Positions 23,050-34,552 of a DNA stretch of 64,000 bases are shown here, in pieces. Position 1 is the stretch's first letter. Every line of letters starts with the position of its first letter. Position numbers and translations under genes: made by a program. Under the pieces are notes generated by a model. That model was given only the letters and a program-made list of their open reading frames with translations. It was not told the DNA's origin and ran no database searches. The stretch comes from Atrichornis clamosus (Eukaryota > Chordata > Aves > Passeriformes > Menuridae): positions 44,724 to 108,723 of the forward strand of contig WBMZ01003040.1 in NCBI GenBank assembly GCA_013400975.1, read 5' to 3'.

Positions 23050-23899
23050 TTAAATCTGCTAGTCTCCAAGCTCACCTTCAGGGGAGATCTCACTATCTGA
23101 CAACATCACTGGTTGAAAGAAACAGGCAACAAACCCAAGTATCTCACCCCATCTGAAAGTAAATCCCCAACTCGCTGACTAAGCTGTGAAAAAATAATAC
23201 TAATAACAGTAATAATAAATAACAATAATAATGATACTGTAACGCTGCTGACTTGTCCAGAGGGAGCTTTCTCCCGTGGCCAAGGCCACGCACTCGCACG
23301 GCATCAGATGACACCACGTTTTACCACGTCAGAGGTGGCCATGCCCAAGCACGTGCCACAGCTCAGTACCAGGTAAGGCACAACAACCAGGAATGATGAT
23401 TTCTAATGTTATCATCCTCCTTGGGTGCCCATTTCTCTGCTGTGGTGAAATCCTTTGGCATCTACACAGATGTCAAGCACATTTCCAACACAAGCACATT
23501 TCCAGCACAGTCAAGCACATTTCCAGGAACGAATGAATGATGGCTGCTCTGAGCCTTCCCTGGGGTCTCTCCCAGACCCCTCTGCAGCATCCCTGGAGCC
23601 CTGTGTGGGGACAGAAGTTGCTCCCTCCCTAGCACAGGTTTTGCCAACCAGTGAAGCCCAAAGGGTGAGGGCTGTGCTGAGGTGCATCCCGCCCCACAGG
23701 GACCCCCAGATCCCTCTGGGGACCCCGGGACAGAGAGGGGCGAGCTGCCCGCTGCCACCCCCACATTATCCTAATCTCACTCGCGTTTATTTCCCAGTTT
23801 CCGTGATAAATAGGTCTCTGGGGGCCATGGAGGGAAGATAATCCCTCTGGAGCCGAAGGCATGCTCTACGGACACCCTGCAGCAGTGAGGCGATAGCAG
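23050..23899 (-). other. Giant TCF7 intron segment
   Basis: It has an (AAT)n-like run at 23190-23240 and unique sequence with an open frame at 23455-23841 (plus) that shows no domain. No exon is supported. Confidence -1.
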
Positions 23900-24530
23900 C
23901 TTTCCTTGTTGCTCACTTTCAAGGGTGACATGTTTACAAAGAATGCTACAGCCACTAATCCTGGATGATACCCTGTGTCTGCCTGAGAGAAATCCTAATT
24001 TTCTCGATAGGAGGAATTAGTTCCTTTAATGCTTAATACCCCTTTTTTCCTCTGAAAGCAAGAAAGCATTATTGTGCAGAGCGGAATAAACATTTTAATT
24101 AAAATGTGGAATTTATCTTCCAGTCAAATTCGTACGAGCCCCCGATGACACGTCAAACTCTGCTTTCCCATTTTGAATCTTCCTCTGATCTCTTAATGCG
24201 AGCAGCTGAATTAAAACCTGGGCTTGGTGGATTTGCATATAATTAGAGAGCGAGGGAAATTAATAGGGAATTGAATGGGTTTCTCCTCTGCCCATCTGAT
24301 GTTTTTACCAGATTAAAAAGAGTTGATTTTTTTTAATGACTGTAAAAATGTATTAAATATTATTTAACCTTTTTTGTTGGGGGGAGGGAAGCAGACAGAC
24401 TAAAGAAACAAACTTATACATATGATAATGAACAACTCCTATCGTGGGAAGCAAATATCATTGTAATTAGGATTAGAAAAGAATCCTAATTAATCTTGTC
24501 CTGCCACTTGACTTCTAGAAGTTCCTTATA
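23900..24530. promoter_or_regulatory. Candidate conserved non-coding element with octamer motif
   Basis: This is repeat-free, AT-rich sequence dense in homeodomain-type AATTA words, with a perfect octamer ATTTGCAT at 24231-24238. Such texture is common in vertebrate developmental enhancers. Conservation cannot be judged from one sequence, so this is an inference. Confidence -1.
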
Positions 24531-25904
24531 TGTTACCTCCTATGAGATGTAAAACAAGGAGCAGTTTAAATGCTCAACAGCTAATCCTGGCAGCCTCAGC
24601 AGCATGAGGCAAAGGATGAAATTTAGGATGGAAAGGTCTGATCCTCTGAGCTGGACTCAGACTGAAGGGGTGCATGCAGCTCTGCTGTCTCAGTCTCCTA
24701 ATTCCTCACAACAAACTAGGTAATGAGATTGGAACCAAGAGAGATGGGATGCACCAAGCACCACAGCAACCCCTGACTCCCTACAGGCATCTTTCCAGAT
24801 CGTTTTCCATTTTCTTTTCAGTATTTTCTATTTAGCAATACTTCTGGTGTTCATTTTCAGAGTGGGACTCCAGGTAAGGGGTAGAAATATATGAGGCAAC
24901 TCTGGGGCTGTGCATCCCCACCCCATGCCTCGATTTCATCTTCTCCACACTTGTGATGATAAAGATTACCCACCGTGCTTGTATTAAGTCATACATATTT
25001 TAACTCGTCTCTTGTCATGTGTCATCAAATCCTGTTTTTCAGGTATTGAGATTCACAGATTTAATTGCGTAAGATTTTACTACAGGAGTGGATGGTCATG
25101 AGATTATTTTCATCTTTATGTGTCAGTATGGAAAGTAGGTTGGAGAGAGCTGGTTTCCAAACTTCAGGGCCTGGATGAAAGCCTCATTTTCCAAATACAG
25201 CCAAATACAGTGCCAGGAGGCGCCATAACAGGGGGTTGCAACTTGACCTATTAATGAACACAACAAACTTTATGTTTTATGCTAAATTAAAAATAATAAA
25301 TAATAAATTAATCCTGCTATAGCTAGGTTGCCTTCTCAGCATATTTTTACCAAGAGCTCCCATGAGTTTTGGGCTATGGCTTTATGAGAGTGACTCTCAG
25401 CAATGGCCCAGGAACAAACTGGTTAGGACAGACACAAAAAATCGTCACTTCGAAACCAGAGACCACACAAATTGTTCCCAGTCTTGGATTTCATTTTAAC
25501 CCAGGCTAATCAGAAGTTCACAAGGCAAGACTGATCAAAGGCTTCACATTGAAAAAAACAAGAAAGTCACAATTTCATATGGTTTTGATGAGAAAAATAA
25601 TTGATGAAACTTTTCTCTTTCAACTTGGTTTTGCTTTGAGTTTGGGGTTCATCGGAATACAAGGAGCAACAGACACAAACCTGTGAGGGCTGAAATCGTA
25701 GTACAGTTCTAATGATGTAGTTCTTACTGGGGAGTTACCACCTGGGCCAGGATTGCACGAGGTCAGGAATTTTAACCCACATTAATTATTTTTTTCAGAA
25801 AAACCAAGTCATGAAACCCACAACAGTTCACAGGGTGCCATCAAGCCTCACCACAGATTTGTTGGGAGATGTTTAGGTCCAGGGCAGAGTTTTGATGCGC
25901 TCAC
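24531..25904 (-). other. Giant TCF7 intron segment
   Basis: Unique AT-rich sequence. It includes a short AATAAT-rich run near 25286 and no repeat copy or exon that I recognise. Confidence -1.
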
Positions 25905-26066
25905 CTTCCCGGGAGGCAGGAGACCGATACAAATCACATTCATCCTGAACCTTTCTTTGTATTTTCATGCTCTGATTCTCATCTCTGGTGACATTTGCAA
26001 GAGCAATCTTCTGCTGGGCTGCACTCCTGGCTGACCATAGAGCGGGTCCTGGTGGCCTGACCCTGA
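25905..26066 (-). other. Unassigned exon-like segment (162 nt)
   Basis: The minus strand shows a pyrimidine-rich acceptor CTTTCCCCAG, then 162 nt with one fully open frame, then donor GTGAGC. The frame needs one base from a preceding exon and leaves one base, so the segment is a symmetric phase-1 cassette. Its translation includes QQKIALANVTRDENQSMKIQ and, further on, ECDLYRSPASRE. I do not recognise the protein. It cannot be inserted between TCF7 exons b and c in frame, because that junction is phase 0. It could join exon a (ends in phase 1) to exon d (accepts phase 1), belong to a nested transcript, or be chance. Confidence that it is a real exon is low to moderate. Confidence -1.
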
Positions 26067-27636
26067 CTGGGGAAAGCAGCCTGAGCACGGCAGCTGGAGG
26101 GACCCGTCTGTTCTCATCCCCTCAACTGTGAGGTATCACCATTTCACGGAGGCGGTGAAGGGCAAAAATCTTAAAGTACCAACTTTTCTGGCTGAGGTCA
26201 GACTTGTTTTCCAAAACAGCTTGCCCTGGGAGCTCGCCCTGCCCGCGGTCAGCCGTGCCATGGCACTCCATGGAAAAGGTTTTCCAGAAAAGTTAAACGA
26301 AGCAGAACTGAGCAAACAGAAGGGTGTGTATGGAGTCAGTCCCACGGGAGGCAAGGATCAGGGTGGCTGATGTGCAAGCAGCCGCTGTGTCCCAGCACAT
26401 CCCAGTATGTCACTGGGGCACAGGCACCTCTGCCAGGCCTGCCTGCACCAGGAGCCCCCAGCGAAGCCACCATCGTGCCAGCTGCTTCCAAGTACAAACT
26501 GATTCACAACAACTGCCTCAGCGTTTACACCATTCAGGTGAAAAGAAGTAAAAAAATTCAAGAAGAAGGAAGAATAGATGGATAATATGAAGTTTCTGGC
26601 ATAGATTTTATCCTAACCAGATCATTAACTAATTCAACTCACCACCAGGGATCAGCTATTTAACTGCAGGTCATTTTGTAACACAGACTTTCTTTTTAAA
26701 ACTTGTCACGGTCTCTGATCTATTACAATAACTGACAGCTGTATTTACTGAGTGATGAAACTGAGGTTACACAGAACATTGATCATACTAAAAAGCCCCA
26801 AAACATCTACCACACCTGTATGTATACAACCTACACATGCCTACAGTTACATTTTTAAGCTTGGGCATTATTTAGGGCCTGAACTGGAAGTCCAGGTGTC
26901 CCACATCTGCTTTCAAGGAAATCATGGAATGAAAAACTTATCTTGCTACCAGGACAATGATCCGCAGGTAAAAATATCCTTTCTTCAGGACATAGCTACA
27001 TGATTAAATCCTATGCTAGTATTGCATTTTTTATAGCAAAAGTTTTCTTCATTACCCATGGATTGTATATTTGCTGAAAAACCCAATTAAAACGCTATTG
27101 CCATTGGGTTAGGATTTAGATTCTTCCCAGCAAAGTTTGCAATTAAAAAATAAACCCATCTATCTTCTGGCCACCATCCAAGCTGCTTAGAATGTGAAAG
27201 GTAAAAATCCTATCGATTGCAAAGAATTACACTTTTTTACACCTTTCTGTTTTAACTGAAGTGCTACACAGAGAAAGCAAATTGTTTTTAAAACACATGC
27301 TTAATATCATATCTTCCCTTTAATTCTTTGGCTGTCTCTCTCCACTATTTCAGGACATAAAGCAACCTGGGACCTCCTGAAGAAATAAATCCCCAAACTG
27401 AGGCAAGACCCGGTCGATGGGATTCATAAGGAAACACCATCTCAGAACAGGTGACTCTGTAAGTGTTTGGGGCATCTCCAAACACTTTTAGCAGAAAATT
27501 AACCATTTAGATTCACAGCATTGAAAATAAGATACAACCCATGCCAAAGTCAGTGAAGTTTTCCCACTGATTTCTCTCATCTAAGGCCAAGAATATGACA
27601 CTATCTCCAGCACTGGCAGGCATTCATCTGGGAGTT

Positions 27637-28164
27637 GAATCACAGAATTGTTTACTTTGAAAAAGCCCTCCAAGATCATTGAGTCCAACTGTTAACCCAG
27701 CACTGCCAAGGCCACCACTAAACCATGTCCCCAAGTGCCACATCTACATGTTTGTTAAATCCCTCCAGGGATGGTGACTCCACCACTGCCCTGGGCAGCC
27801 TCTTCCAGGGCTTGACAACTATTTTGGTGGAGATTTTTTCCTAATATTAAATCTAAACCTCCCCTGGCACAACTTGAGGCCGTTTCCTCTTGTCCTATCA
27901 CTTGTTACCTGGGAGAACAGACAGATCCCCACCGGGCTCCACCCTCCTGTCAGAGAGTTGTAGAGAACAAGGTGTCCCCCTGAGCCCTCTTTTCTCTGGG
28001 CTGAGCCCCACAGCTCCCTCTGCCACTCCTCACCAGACTTGTGCTCCAGACCCTTCCCCAGCTTCATTCCCCCCCTCTCTGGAAATGCTCCAGAATCTCC
28101 ATGTCTGTCTTGGAGTGAGGGGCCCAAAACTCAACACAGAATTTGAGGTGCAGCCTCACCAGTG
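27637..28164 (-). mobile_element. CR1 fragment, about 530 bp
   Basis: GAATCACAGAATTG leads into GAGTCCAACTGTTAACCCAG, CTGCCCTGGGCAGCC, CCTCTTGTCCTATCACTTG and GAGGTGCAGCCTCACCAG. This is the longest CR1 copy here. It is of the variant-tail subfamily also seen at 55585, and is sense on the minus strand. Confidence -1.
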
Positions 28165-28865
28165 GCTCCAGAAGTGGAAAGAGCCAGAGTTTCCCACAAG
28201 ATGAATACTTGTTTGTGGTGCTGCAAGGAGACCGTGACATGGACGTAAAATGTTGCCTTTAGTCCATCCCTCTTATCACATCTCTCTGCCTCGGCGTGAC
28301 TGTTTTGTATGTGTATGGGGCTATATTCAGATCAGGAGTTTAGCAGAAACTGCATTTCCTAACTGTACAGTGCATTTTTAGGGTGGAGACTTGTTATCTC
28401 CTGCATCTGAACAAGACAGAGCTCAGCAGACTCAGTTCTACTTGTGGTCTTCACCAAGCAAACAGTAAATATTGCTCGTAACAGGAGATTTTATATAAAA
28501 TATTTCTATACATTTGATACAATAGCCTAATAGTAACCACCAGTGACTGACCAAGGTCTTACAGGCAGCTCAGGGATGTTTCTCTGTCTGTTTGCTTGCT
28601 GATCCCAGAGGAAGAAGAGGAGTGGGGAAAATATCCAAGAACAGAGGTTAATGAGCATTTTTCATTATTTTGTCTTTATGACAGCAAATTTTGCCACTGA
28701 TTTCAAAGGGAGTATTGCCTGTCACTCCATAGCCACTAGTATGAAAAACTATGAGCATTAGAAGTTTAGGTTAGCCAGGACATAAATACATGCACATACA
28801 CGAACATCAAGGCGAACACAGGCACAAACATGCATGCCAAGGCTCTCCTCCTGCACCAAGGAACC

Positions 28866-28970
28866 ACAGAATCACAGGATCTTGGAATGGTTTGGGTGGG
28901 AAGGGACCTCAGAGCTCACTCGGTTTCAACCTCCTTGCCACGGGCAGGGACACCTCCCTCTAGACCACTG
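28866..28970 (-). mobile_element. CR1 3' fragment
   Basis: ACAGAATCACAGGATC, GGAATGGTTTGGGTGGGAAG and CCACGGGCAGGGACACC, truncated after TAGACCACTG. It is sense on the minus strand. Confidence -1.
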
Positions 28971-30187
28971 TAACGGGGATGTGCACAAACTACCAGGTCC
29001 TGGAGACAGGGCAGAGAAAACAAAGGAGGGAAGCCAAGATAACAGCCCTGAGTCACTGCTGGAACCAACACCCGGGCCCCTGGCACAGCCCCCAGCCCCA
29101 CGTGCTCCTGGGCTCCCCTCACCTTGGAGGGCCCAGCATGGGAGGGAGCACTGGAACATGGGGTGGATCAGCCTGTCACCAGCTCCCCTCATTAATCCTC
29201 GGGTTCTTTAGGTTATCAGGACCCAACTATTCCCATCAAACAAAATCCACTTGCAGGTTTCATTTTAAGAAAAGCATTAATATTTTAAATTACTATAATT
29301 TGTGCTTGGGACTAATAAATCTTAATTATTCAGCAGAAAACAAATTGTAGTGTGGAATTTAATCCCTCATATCTACTCTATCTACTACAAATGAGCTACC
29401 AGTGATCTAAGAATGAGCTGCCTGGCAATCAGCAATTACATTATTTATTTTTCTATTTTCATTCTCCATTGGGTATTATGTGAACACCTGCAGTGCCTCA
29501 GTTCTCACCTGACAGGTACCATGCTGTGCTGGCTGCAATGACATCTGCTGGTGGCTACAAACCTTCTCAGCTGGCCCAGGTGATTTTATTCACCGTCATA
29601 GAAGAAGTAGCTTTGCACTCCTGCTCTTTTGGTTTGGTTACGGTATTTTTTCCTCCAACTCAGTACAGAACTATGGAACAGAATTTAGGTGAAAAGGAAT
29701 AATTCTGCTACATCTGGGCAAGTTCAAGAGATAAAACTGTCTGACCCACCCCAGCAGCCCACGGAGCACGATGCTGCTCTGACAAGGCTTGGTGGTTTCT
29801 CTAAAAATCACATGTGCCATGGGTAAAAAAGGAAGGGGAGGGTTTCAGTGGAACGGAGGAGTTAGTGTAATTATAAGTTACTGGATCATGGCAAAATCCA
29901 GAGCAAAGAAAGGCATTTCCCATGGCAGATCTCCAGCAGTTTCAAGGAAAGATAACCTCAGTTCTGTCTGGGTGGCAAAGAAAAGCGTTGGACACATCAC
30001 AGCAAAGGACCACACGACTGGGGTACTGTAGGACTCTGAGCCCACAGACTGGCAAACATTTCCCTATCTCTTGCCCTGAGGGTCTGCTGACACCTATGTG
30101 TCTGCAAGGCTGCCACAGTGCTGGGTGCTGCTTCCCACGGAGCCCCTAAGCTGTTCCATGGAGCAGAGGTTGTGCTGCATCAGGTGG

Positions 30188-30318
30188 ATGTCAAGGCCAG
30201 GTTGGATGGGGCTTGGAGCAACCTGGTCCAGTGGAAGATGTCCCTGCCCATGGCAGGGGGTTGGAACCAGATAGCTTTACGGTCCCTTCCAACCCAAACC
30301 GCTCTGTGATTCTGTGAC
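30188..30318 (+). mobile_element. CR1 3' fragment
   Basis: AAGGCCAGGTTGGATGGGGC, CCTGCCCATGGCAGGGGG and CCTTCCAACCCAAACC end in CTCTGTGATTCTGTGAC. It is sense on the plus strand. Confidence -1.
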
Positions 30319-31299
30319 TGGGATGGACCATGCACCACCAGGGCTGCGGGGGCATAGGACAGTTCCAGCCTCCCTGAGGTACCATGCTGAACATCGGGTG
30401 CCCAAGCATCTTAAAAAAAATTTCTCATAGGATTTGGGTCTCACTGAAAGCTAATTATGCTAATGGATGAGTCTGAATCCTGGTTTCCTTTTTACTGGGA
30501 TTCCCACTACCAAACCTGAGGTATGAGGAGACACACCACCAAAGCCAATGCATTTCAAAATCCAGAGGCATGCTGCAGATGCCAATAGGTAAAGGAGTTT
30601 GTCATAAACACTCCTGCAAATGGGCTGGCACTCATGGAGGGTGGTGTTTGATGGCATCTTTCTGCTGAGACTGAATTCCTCGTGCTCCTGCACCACAGAC
30701 TTGAACTCTTAATTGCAACAGCCCTGCCCTGACCAGGGTAAGGACACGTAAGGATTTACAGTCATCCCTGCTGCTTGGGATTTTTTGCTAGAAGGTACAA
30801 AGAAAAATGCTGCAATATAATTTTAAAGATTTCAAACTAAAAGCTATTTCCCAGATTAGAAAGAAGGGAACATAGCCCAATACCTCAACTACACTACATG
30901 AGGGAAATACTTCTCTTCACCACTTACTGCACATGATGGGATCTCTCTGTTCTGTCATATTGAAACACGGTAAGAGTTAATTTAAATTCTGGAGATAGTC
31001 ACTTGATGATTTTAGCAGGAGGGGGCTGCAGGCAGATTCCTTGCAGGGAGAAACCTCTAAGCCCAGCAGCCATCCCACGCCACAGCATGACCCAGCCACA
31101 GTCTGTGGACTTGCAGGTGATGCAAGAAGTGAGATGATGGGTGAGATCAGGGCAGGATTGAGACTAATGGAAAAGGTTTGTTAAATTTTGCATGTCACCA
31201 AAGAGTACCAGTCTATGAGCTTGGAAGCTTTGAAGAGCCCGATTTGTAAAATCGAAAGAAATGAAAATAAAATAATTAAATAAGTCAGATGGCAGCTAA

Positions 31300-31790
31300 C
31301 AGACTGCTCACCTAGCATTTTCCCACCTCGGGCAGGAGCTCTTATTAATGCTAATTAGCTTATCTTCACATTAGATCCTGATGATTCATCACTTACTACC
31401 CCAGGAATTATGACGCACTGGGGAGAGATATATTTGTAGATTCCATGGGTGTATGCCATGTCTGGAACACTTAAATGATTTTGGCATGAAAAGAGACCAA
31501 CCACAAGCCCAGCTAATCAAACCAGCATTTCTCAACCTACACCTTCCAGTAGTTATAAAAAAGATTCAGAGCAAAGACAAGACTATGGCACTGAAGACAA
31601 ATTTATCTGCCTCATCAGTGGTGTACAATCTTTGCAGAACAAAGGGCTTTATCGGCAACCTGCCAGGAGCCTGTGGCTGCTCCTCGTTTGCATATAAATT
31701 TAAAAAGAATTTTAATAAGTGTTAAATGCACACGATTATTTCTTATTTATAGCTGAAAGTAGGTGTATGCAGCGCTTTATAAAACAGAGA
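31300..31790. promoter_or_regulatory. Candidate conserved non-coding element
   Basis: A unique AT-rich block with TAATTAGC, an octamer-like TTTGCATAT (31687-31695) and a SOX/TCF-like AACAAAGGG word. It resembles the 23900-24530 block. Function is inferred from texture only. Confidence -1.
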
Positions 31791-32291
31791 GAAAAGAAAA
31801 AGTACCTTTGGAAGTCTGAATGGAAATCAACGGAGAAACCTGTGACTGCTTCATTGAACTAACTTTTGGGTACGTGGCTTTGCTCCCCTGTGGCCACGGG
31901 CACAGTGGGGCCAGGTTGGAATACCAGCCTCCTCCTTTCATACGTGATGCATCAAATGAGAAAGGATGTGCTCACAGCTGTGTGCTCCTCCCCAGAGAGG
32001 TGCACAGATGGCCGACTGTCCCTGTGCCACCGGGTGACTGTCACTCACACAGGGCTGGAGTGGAGCAGTGCATCCTCACACAGCTTTTATGGGGATGGTC
32101 TCCAACACAGGGGAGGAAGCATTTGGGATGGACTTTGGCCTCAAGCTGCTTTGTATTCAGCTGTGAGCAAGCATGCAAACAGCTTGGAGCTTCTCTTCTT
32201 CTGATAGTTTTTGAACTGTTGATTACATAAATGCCAAGCCCTCTTTTTATATGTAAAACAGGAGTAGCTGTCATATTCCTTCCAACTGAAT

Positions 32292-32513
32292 TTTCTATTC
32301 TATTCTATTCTCTTCTACTCTATTCTATTCTACTCTATGCTATTCTACTCTATTCTATCCCATTCCATTCCATTCCATCATATCCTTTCCTTTCCTTTCC
32401 TTTCCTTTCCTTTCCTTTCCTTTCCTTTCCTTTCCTTTCCTTTCCTTTCCTTTCCTTTCCTTTCCTTTCCTTTCCTTTCCTTTCCTTTCCTTTCCTTTCC
32501 TTTCCTTTCCTTT
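32292..32513 (+). repeat. Pentanucleotide array, (TTCTA)n grading into (TTTCC)n
   Basis: Imperfect TTCTA/ATTCT units (about 32292-32360) pass through CATTC units into more than 25 perfect TTTCC copies from about 32382. It runs directly into the N gap, so its true length is unknown. Confidence -1.
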
Positions 32514-32763
32514 NNNNNNNNNNNNNNNNNNNNNNNNNNNNNNNNNNNNNNNNNNNNNNNNNNNNNNNNNNNNNNNNNNNNNNNNNNNNNNNNNNNNNNN
32601 NNNNNNNNNNNNNNNNNNNNNNNNNNNNNNNNNNNNNNNNNNNNNNNNNNNNNNNNNNNNNNNNNNNNNNNNNNNNNNNNNNNNNNNNNNNNNNNNNNNN
32701 NNNNNNNNNNNNNNNNNNNNNNNNNNNNNNNNNNNNNNNNNNNNNNNNNNNNNNNNNNNNNNN
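32514..32763. other. Assembly gap of 250 Ns
   Basis: A run of exactly 250 Ns between TTTCC units on the left and ATCCT units on the right. The gap lies inside one tandem array and its size is probably arbitrary. Confidence -1.
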
Positions 32764-32795
32764 ATCCTATCCTATCCTATCCTATCCTATCCTAC
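32764..32795 (+). repeat. (ATCCT)n tail of the pentanucleotide array
   Basis: Six ATCCT copies follow the gap. The unit differs by one base from the TTTCC-rich left flank, which suggests a compound array across the gap. Confidence -1.
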
Positions 32796-32988
32796 CCTTC
32801 TCCCTTGAGCATTTGTCACTGAGCTGCAAGGAAGGGGAGATCATTCCCTCACACTCATTGCACCACCAGGGCCTGCCACATGCCTGTGTTTGTTGTAAGC
32901 AGGATGAAACAAAAAGAAGCTGAATTTTTCTGTGGGGGTTGAAGTTTCAGCTGTCTTTCAAACGCAGTGTGGAGTCATGAAACAGTAG

Positions 32989-32997
32989 AGATCAAAG
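32989..32997 (+). promoter_or_regulatory. Perfect TCF/LEF core site AGATCAAAG
   Basis: An exact match to the Wnt-response-element core in unique sequence just right of the microsatellite. Occupancy is unknown. Confidence -1.
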
Positions 32998-33400
32998 ACT
33001 TATTTGCGAACTTGAGAGTTATTATTGGATACAGTTCCTTCTCAGTCAAAGCATCTTGATCTCTTCTGGAGTTCAGAAGAATTTCCTCAGAAATAGATCC
33101 TTGCACCACTCTGGAGCTACAGTCCATCAAATATCTTATTTGCAGGTTAATTAAGGAAACTGTTCTAGCCCAGTCATCTCTCAGTGATGACACCAGATAC
33201 TTTTCCTTGAAGCCTGTTTTCTCCAAGGAAGACTTTTGTCAGACAGTGCACCTACAGTACCAGTGTTTATTTTATCCATGTGAGAGCTGGCAGGGAAATC
33301 TGGGACAGGACGCTCCTGACCCACTCGCTTGTGAAACCAGCACTAGTGACTGGAGACATGCCATACTGTCCTCACTTTCCCATTTTTTCTTAGCTCATGA

Positions 33401-34225
33401 CTCCTGTGAAACATGAGCCTAAACTAAAAGTTCATTTGGCGACTGATATTAACCTCAGTCCCAACCCCAGTCCCAACTCATGGGACTCTGTATCTTAGTG
33501 TAATTTCTACCCAAAAAAAAGCATTCTACCAGATCCACCTGGATTTAAGGCAGGTTGTACGTAGCTTCCATCTTTATGGCTTGGGTGAGAGTTTTGGTTA
33601 GGATTAGTATTTGGCAAGGGGAAAGCAAAGGCATTGAGGCTGGAGTAGGTGTTAGGATCTCAAGCCAGGCCAGGAAGAACAGATAAAGTTGAGTAATGGG
33701 AAAGTTCAGTGGAGGCGCATGAGCAAAGTATGGGAGAGGACATGGAGCTCTTTGAGATAATTTTCTTCTGGAACTGGTGATGTCTGCATGAGTTTGGGAA
33801 TGTCCAGAAGACACTGATGGGCTAGGACAATAAAGGGATTTGGGGGAGACAGCACCAAAATTGAAAGCTCATGGTGAGTGAATCTGTGACTCCTTTGAAA
33901 TCTGGGGTCACCAGGAGTCACTGGAGCAGTGAACAGGCTGAGGTTGAGGTCAGGGCCTGAGTTTGAATCCAGCAGATTATATGGTGGACTCTGCTGCCAC
34001 ATCTGGAGCCATTATATTTAGTTGAGGAACTGGAAGAGGTCTCTAGGGCTGGGCCAACTGAGTGTAGGATTAGGGCTTGAACCAGGAGAAACCACTGAGG
34101 TTGTACTAAAGACATCACTAAAGCAACCTGAGAACTGCCAAGTGCCCCTGGGCCACCTTCCAACCACAGCCAGCGACGCACTGATGGCCAAGGCTCAAGG
34201 CAGTGGGTAAAGTTCAGTGGGGAAG
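33401..34225. repeat. Degenerate telomere-like / satellite-like sequence, left part
   Basis: Words such as GGTTAGGATTAG (about 33598), GTGTTAGGATC (about 33650) and TAGGATTAGGGCTTG (about 34062) recur, with few stops in several minus-strand frames. The texture suggests a decayed tandem or satellite-derived repeat. No clear unit can be delimited by eye. Confidence -1.
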
Positions 34226-34552
34226 TGTGGCTGTTACAGGCCTGGGTGCAAAGAGATTTCAGTGTCCTGACAAGTGTCTGTGAGAAAGCAAGGCTTTCTC
34301 AAGGACACTGCAGGAAAACAATCTAAAAGTATTGTAAACTATGGTCTTGTTATGAGACCAAGGAAGAAAACATGAGGTAAGAGTTACTGGGTCCAGCCAA
34401 TCCCTCTGGAGGGTGGCTGGTCAGTGAACCAATGACCTTATGTTAGTCCAGCGTGCTAAGCTATATAAGCACCTTTGTAAATACAATAAAGAGGTCGGTT
34501 TGCATCTACATAAGGCCGTCCGTGTCGTTGGTGTCCGGGCTCGCTAGCGACA
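34226..34552 (+). mobile_element. Solo LTR of an endogenous retrovirus
   Basis: The element is 327 bp and is flanked by a perfect 6-bp duplication GGGAAG (34220-34225 and 34553-34558). It begins TGTGGCT and ends AGCGACA, so the termini form an imperfect inverted repeat (TGTGGCT against TGTCGCT) with the canonical TG...CA. Inside are a TATATAAG box (34462-34469) and an AATAAA signal (34485-34490), spaced as in retroviral U3-R. A 6-bp duplication fits ERVK/alpharetrovirus-like elements. No internal retroviral sequence is adjacent, so recombination between two LTRs is inferred. Its promoter would read antisense to TCF7. Confidence -1.

Larger units (their letters stand above)
26067..31299 (-). 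other. Giant TCF7 intron segment
   Basis: It contains CR1 copies at 27637, 28866 and 30188. The stretch 26600-27350 is AT-rich unique sequence. No exon is supported. Confidence -1.
31791..33400 (-). other. Giant TCF7 intron segment with microsatellite and gap
   Basis: The segment is dominated by the pentanucleotide array and assembly gap at 32292-32795. The plus-strand frames at 31820-32230 look incidental. A perfect TCF/LEF 9-mer lies at 32989. Confidence -1.

Noticed and set aside
32231..32923. A 230-codon plus-strand open frame
   Set aside because: It is an artefact of the pentanucleotide array and the N gap, translating simple repeat and Ns.
34226..34552. Full-length endogenous retrovirus
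   Set aside because: No gag, pol or env sequence and no second LTR adjoin it. The matching 6-bp flanks show the element is a lone LTR.
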